Assembly: GCF_000237925.1 (NCBI RefSeq)
Contig: NC_031498.1
Coordinates: forward strand, 18,671,004-18,735,003
From: Schistosoma mansoni
Taxonomy: Eukaryota; Platyhelminthes; Trematoda; Strigeidida; Schistosomatidae
DNA length: 64,000 nt
Reading direction: 5' to 3'
Shown here: in pieces, positions 59,805 through 64,000 of the stretch
How the letters are laid out: the number at the start of each line of letters is the position of its first letter
Position numbering within the stretch: the first letter of the stretch is position 1
Translations under genes and position numbers: made by a program
Notes under the pieces: generated by a model
Seen by the model: only the letters and a program-made list of their open reading frames with translations
The model's database searches: none
What the model was told of the DNA's origin: nothing

Positions 59805-60563
59805 TTAAAAATTAATGGACCTCTGTGCCATAATTTTTGCTTGCATTGTAATATCTATATGAAATATATGTTTTAACTGCCCATTTTTATTTTTTTGGGG
59901 GCTTGTGATTGTTAGTGGTAAAACTAACTATTCATTCTATTTTTTAGCACGACGTATTTAGGCTGCTGATTCATTTTACTATTAGGAGTTAGTGGTAGGC
60001 TCAACTACATTCTGCGTGCTTAGATTGGACCGTCAAACGGAAATGCAGCTTGACTGTCTAGTTGTTAGCAGTCTTTTTTTTGGCTGGGATTGCCTGGAAA
60101 TTTTCTAAAGCACTGACATTGTCTATTTGAGATTTTGATGTATGAACTTACTACTGTCTCATTTTCTCAGTTTCAGCTTGCCAGTTGTCATATGCTTTGT
60201 TTGTTTTTCCTTTTCACTGCAATATATCTGCCGATTTCTATTTATAACATGACGAAAGTTTTTAAATCGAAGTTGGATTGCAAGGCTCAAAATGGTTTGC
60301 GGTGGCACGGATGCACCTACTCTTTATCTTGCCTCAGATTCTAAGTTGAATTCCCCGTGATTTTCTTTATTTCACTAGTCTACACTTTCTTGAAGCTTAT
60401 TTTTGATGCCTAAACTTTTGTATTACCATTCCGACTGACTGTCTTGGGTGTTCCAGCATATCATCTGAATGCTTGGAAGTTAAAATCAGAGCAGGAGACT
60501 GTACGGTTTCTAAGGAATGACAGATTTTGTTGTATAAAGTAGATCGGATTCATTCTGACTGAT
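59805..60563. other. ERH 3' flank
   Basis: ATTAAA occurs directly after the stop (near 59805) and could be a weak poly(A) signal. The 69-codon frame at 60135-60344 lacks any recognised domain. Nothing else supported. Confidence 0.4.
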
Positions 60564-60615
60564 ATGGCTTCTAACGCTTTGGATTTCATAACAATCCGCA
60601 AGTTGGAAGAACTAG
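60564..60615 (+). CDS. Candidate first coding exon of an unidentified gene
   Basis: ATG followed by ASNALDFITIRKLEEL and a strong donor (CTAGGTAAGT, intron from 60616), phase 1. Looks like a short schistosome 5' exon. No protein family recognised and the next exon could not be fixed; joining to 62121 gives only a short open extension, and joining to 62346 meets a stop. Confidence 0.35.
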
Positions 60616-62375
60616 GTAAGTTTCATCCGTGATCGTGGATACATCGACCACCAGGTCAGATAACTTGTATGTGTCGTTCGACTTAATCAGTTAGTAAGTT
60701 ACTAAAATGGTGCTAGGTCGGCTCTTATACTTAATCGCCATTTTAATTCGCTACGTTAATAGTGTCCGTTAAGACTCATCACTTTCCGGTTTTTCTCATT
60801 TCGTTTTTGTTACATCCCTAGAAGTGACGTTTAAATTATCTAGTTTCCCAGAAAAAGATCTCTTGCTCATAGGCTCTTACCGCCTGGCTTAGGCAAATGA
60901 CCTGTCTTTGTTAGATAAAGTCCTTGAAAACAGTCAGTCTTCCGAACATTTGAAGTATCAACATAAAAATGTTTAAGATACGTTTCTCTTTTAAGCCTAA
61001 ACCGTGGCTGCCAGGCCTTCTACATAGATGACTTGTTTATGTGTATAATGGCTAGTTGAACACCATGACCATCCCACTAATATTTGGAGTTTTATCATCC
61101 TACTGGGTTGGTTGTTGATAAATTCTCAACAACAACGTAGGACATCTGCTTAGCTTCTTCCGAACGACGCCACTTGTGTACCAGACAAGATCGAGGATAC
61201 TGCGCAGAAGTCTTTTATTTGTTTATTCACGACTACATAGTATGCCCCCTGTAAGAATGTTTGTAAATTGCTTCTTTTTGATTCAACTAGTCTTGCAGGC
61301 ATTGCTTGGGCACAACAAAACCACCAAATAAGTAATTTTAGGTATAGCAGCAGATAAGGGTAGTAAAAATCTTGTTTAGACAGTTAACCATGATTTATCA
61401 CTCATCCCTAGCCATCTGTTACCTCAGAGCGCTATTATAGTAGTAATTTGGAGATAGATTAGGAATGACTAGCCCAAGGTATGATATTAATATATGTAGT
61501 CAGTGGCTGTTACTTTTAGCTCTTTATACAGGCATAGGCGTTGTCGGTACCTATGATTAAACCATAATATATACTTTGAGACTAATATAGCTTAAGGTTG
61601 TTCACATTGTTACGTTCATTCGTTATGTCTTAAAGTCTTGAATATGGTATTGTTCCACACGTTATACTTCTCAACTTCGGTGCAAAAATTACTTCTTACT
61701 TTTGGCCGATTAGAATAGTATAGTATATGAATCTCTAGTTTATTATCCTAAGTAGATACACTTCAAAACTAATGGAAGCAAACAACTACTCAAAGAAAGA
61801 ATTTCCCAATTGAAATATATCTAGGATATGGAGATCTTCAGCAGTTCCATAATATGCCATTTTTCGTGTTGACCACTCGACACCCTTTTATATTTATATA
61901 TGGCCAAAACCCATTATCATGTACGATACCATAATATATACATTTCTGCTCTCCAAAAACTCGGTCGAGCGCTTTAGATTCTCCATATGATTTTGTTGGT
62001 AACCAGCTTATCATAGGTTCAAGTAACCGAAGATTTTATACAAAATCGTGTTTGGTCCGTGTGATAATCGCTCTTAATAGGGTTAGATGATAATGTCACC
62101 TACACTCGGATATCTTTTTTTAGATGGCTGTTTCAACTCTGTCAAGGTTCTTGAATTCCTCAATTATATTTCAAGCTGAGCGTTGCTTTCATATAATGAT
62201 GCGGAGGTTGTTTCGGAGAATAACTGATTTCTATAAGGATAATGTAAAAATCCTAACTAAGCGTTCAGAAGTTGTGTATGGTGTACTCTTCATATTCAAC
62301 TTCTCGAAAAAATGAATTACTTTACTAAATACTCTTTTTTACCAGGTACTATAGCTAAACTGAATTATCACTCGG

Positions 62376-62574
62376 ATGTTCAATGAGTTTGTTCAACAGT
62401 CGTCTGAATCCGATGGTGATTGGGAGGTTCATGATCCTTTTAAAAGTATGTCACTAAAATACGTTAATATCTTTATAGTCACAAACTCTTTATTATTGAT
62501 TTATTTTAGACGTAGCAGAGCATGAAATATGCATAAAAGAGAATACGTACTATGGGTTTATGTCGTCTAAATAA
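62376..62574 (+). CDS. Candidate two-exon coding segment of an unidentified gene
   Basis: Exon 62376-62445 encodes MFNEFVQQSSESDGDWEVHD plus PFK and has a GTATGT donor; the 64-bp intron 62446-62509 ends TTTTAG; the second exon reads VAEHEICIKENTYYG and, if not spliced again, stops at 62574. Phases agree. It may be an internal part of the same gene as the exons at 60564 and 63865. Function unknown. Confidence 0.35.
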
Positions 62575-63864
62575 TTACCTTAAACGGTCAGAATCCATTA
62601 TAGTTAGATGTCTCAGCAGTTCGTATTATGGGTCTCGTGTTAAATCTAACCAAATAATCATACTTAAAGTGTACCCAAGCAGTCAGAGATGGCATTTAAA
62701 GACGACTTCATATATTAGCGAACATTTTCCGGTATGCCTAAATACACATTGTTGAACTTCAATGCTATTTCCAAAGTGTTTCCATGGGGCCAGAAACAGT
62801 AGGTATAAACATTAAACAGCTTTAGGTAGGAGAAATAAGGTTCAAAGTAGGTCACCCCATAATATTGTAGGCTAGATCTTTCACTACAAGACGGAAGTTT
62901 TGAATATGCCTAATTTGATTTGGTTTCACATTTGTCTCTTTAGTTTTGGCTATACAGAGATTAATCTTATCTGTAACATGAATGCTCATTAACTTCTTGA
63001 TTATTTCAAACGCTTCATAACTTTGCCACCATCACTTGAGAATCTCGTAAAATGTATTTCACAATTTGGTGATATTAACCTCTAATTTATTGGCCAAAAT
63101 AACTACTTTAAGATGGAAACTAGAGTAAAACGGTTATCTGAGTTAGCTGACAGAATAGTATCTTCTGCGTCCCTCGTTATTTTGCCGAAGTAAAATCTAC
63201 TTCTTATAATCTGGCAAATTATGATTATTAGTCTTACCCGTGTTAGTGGCTTGTTACATCAAATTTCAATGGCAGATTTTCATTAAATATTGCTGTCACT
63301 TATGGTGTATTCAGTTCACTAGGCTCCTGTGAACTAGGATTGCAAAAAATCTATAAATACTTTTATAAATCCGAGCTTAACTTGCTCCTGATAAGGTGTT
63401 TGAAAAATCAACTAATCTTAGGTCCCTTTTTTGAGGGTCTGGTGAAAATAAGACAAACTTATTAGAGATAATTACAACTAACTGTTACATAGTTGATAGA
63501 ACTTTCCGCTACTGATGAGAACTTCTAAAAGTTGCTATAAGCCAGTTACTTGAAAAGTGAACTAATAAAATCCACATGACAGTTGGTGAAGTGAAACAAC
63601 TGGAATTCTCTTTAGGTGCTCAGTTCATAATTTTAAGTTTAACAGTTAAGATATAATAATCTACACAGAAAAATAGTCGGCTAATATCAAGATAGGACAT
63701 ATTAGTTAATGATTACCAAAGGACGTACATTTTCAAATAACTTGACCACATGAATTATATGTATGAACAGAGCTATTTCCAACTGTTCATATCTATGTAG
63801 TATTTCCCACTACAGTTAAAAGTAAAACATATTCACCTGTACTTCTGCCTATTTTCAAATGTAG
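62575..63864. other. Probable intron or intergenic DNA
   Basis: AT-rich; no convincing exon, RNA or repeat seen between the candidate exons. Confidence 0.35.
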
Positions 63865-64000
63865 ACTTCAAATTTACTCGATATTTGAAGGAAGAGGTTG
63901 TTCAGTCGATAAGAAAGAAACAATATGAAGATGGTACGAGCAAATGTGGTCCATTTACCAATCGTGCGTATACATTTGTCACAATTCCTCGATATTTAGA
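63865..64000 (+). CDS. Candidate exon running off the window end
   Basis: After an acceptor-like AAATGTAG the frame reads FKFTRYLKEEVVQSIRKKQ, then CGPFTNRAYTFVTIPRYL, open to the window edge. Strongly protein-like, but I do not recognise the family. Confidence 0.4.

Noticed and set aside
60135-60344. 69-codon frame with a hydrophobic segment downstream of ERH
   Set aside because: No domain, no homologous copy, no splice context; likely chance in 3' flank DNA.
63500-63540. CTGATGAG box as a possible hammerhead ribozyme core
   Set aside because: No GAAA box and no supporting stems at the right spacing; the other GATGAG occurrences (9166, 16829, 35155) fail the same test.
1-64000. CRISPR arrays, bacterial operons, tRNA or rRNA genes
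   Set aside because: No regularly spaced short repeats, no prokaryote-type gene packing, and no rRNA or tRNA-like segment was recognised; the window is clearly from a eukaryote.

Overview
The window is eukaryotic and reads as flatworm DNA, most likely a blood fluke (Schistosoma). The grounds are: (i) split host genes with introns of only 30, 34 and 35 bp; (ii) a dense load of RTE-clade and CR1-like non-LTR retrotransposons, Ty3/gypsy remnants and Penelope-like (GIY-YIG) remnants of the kinds known from schistosomes; (iii) low GC and AT-rich spacers. The species cannot be fixed from the sequence alone.

Layout. 0.6-1.8 kb: decayed Penelope-like reverse transcriptase. 2.1-9.15 kb: two RTE-clade retrotransposon copies in opposite orientation, forming an imperfect palindrome; the right copy carries a 219-bp insertion with a 12-bp target-site duplication. 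9.3-19.3 kb: a six-exon dihydrofolate reductase (DHFR) gene on the minus strand. Its exons are too short to appear as one reading frame. A nearly full-length second RTE-type element (10.56-14.62 kb) lies in its last intron and a fragment of the same family lies in intron 1. 19.4-19.7 kb: LINE tail remnant. 20.5-30.3 kb: a decayed Ty3/gypsy element split, about 30 bp after its YIDD codons, by a 6.2-kb CR1-like LINE whose ORF2 has a single stop codon. 30.3-33.4 kb: no secure gene, two unassigned reading frames. 33.4-39.5 kb: retroelement mosaic (gypsy gag, Penelope GIY-YIG domain, 265-bp direct repeats).

42.2-54.5 kb: a very large, nearly perfect palindrome (two arms of about 5.9 kb around a 502-bp spacer, pair-sum 96777 with no indel at the reading-frame anchors checked). 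Each arm carries a complete two-exon ribosomal protein S13 (uS15) gene, so the gene is present twice, head to head. The right arm runs into a 200-N scaffold gap with visibly degraded sequence, and the far side of the gap repeats 38.1-39.5 kb directly. The palindrome may therefore be a real inverted segmental duplication or an assembly product; the few scattered arm-to-arm differences do not settle this.

56.3-59.8 kb: the clearest host genes, an ERMP1-like M28-family ER metallopeptidase (one 3-kb exon, one apparent frameshift, and loss of an expected metal-binding Asp) followed 220 bp later by enhancer of rudimentary homolog (ERH). 60.5-64 kb: candidate exons of at least one unidentified plus-strand gene that continues past the window.

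Host genes here serve unrelated housekeeping roles (folate metabolism, translation, ER proteolysis, ERH function); there is no operon-like system. The most notable content is structural: two palindromes of different origin, nested transposons, and a duplicated ribosomal protein gene.
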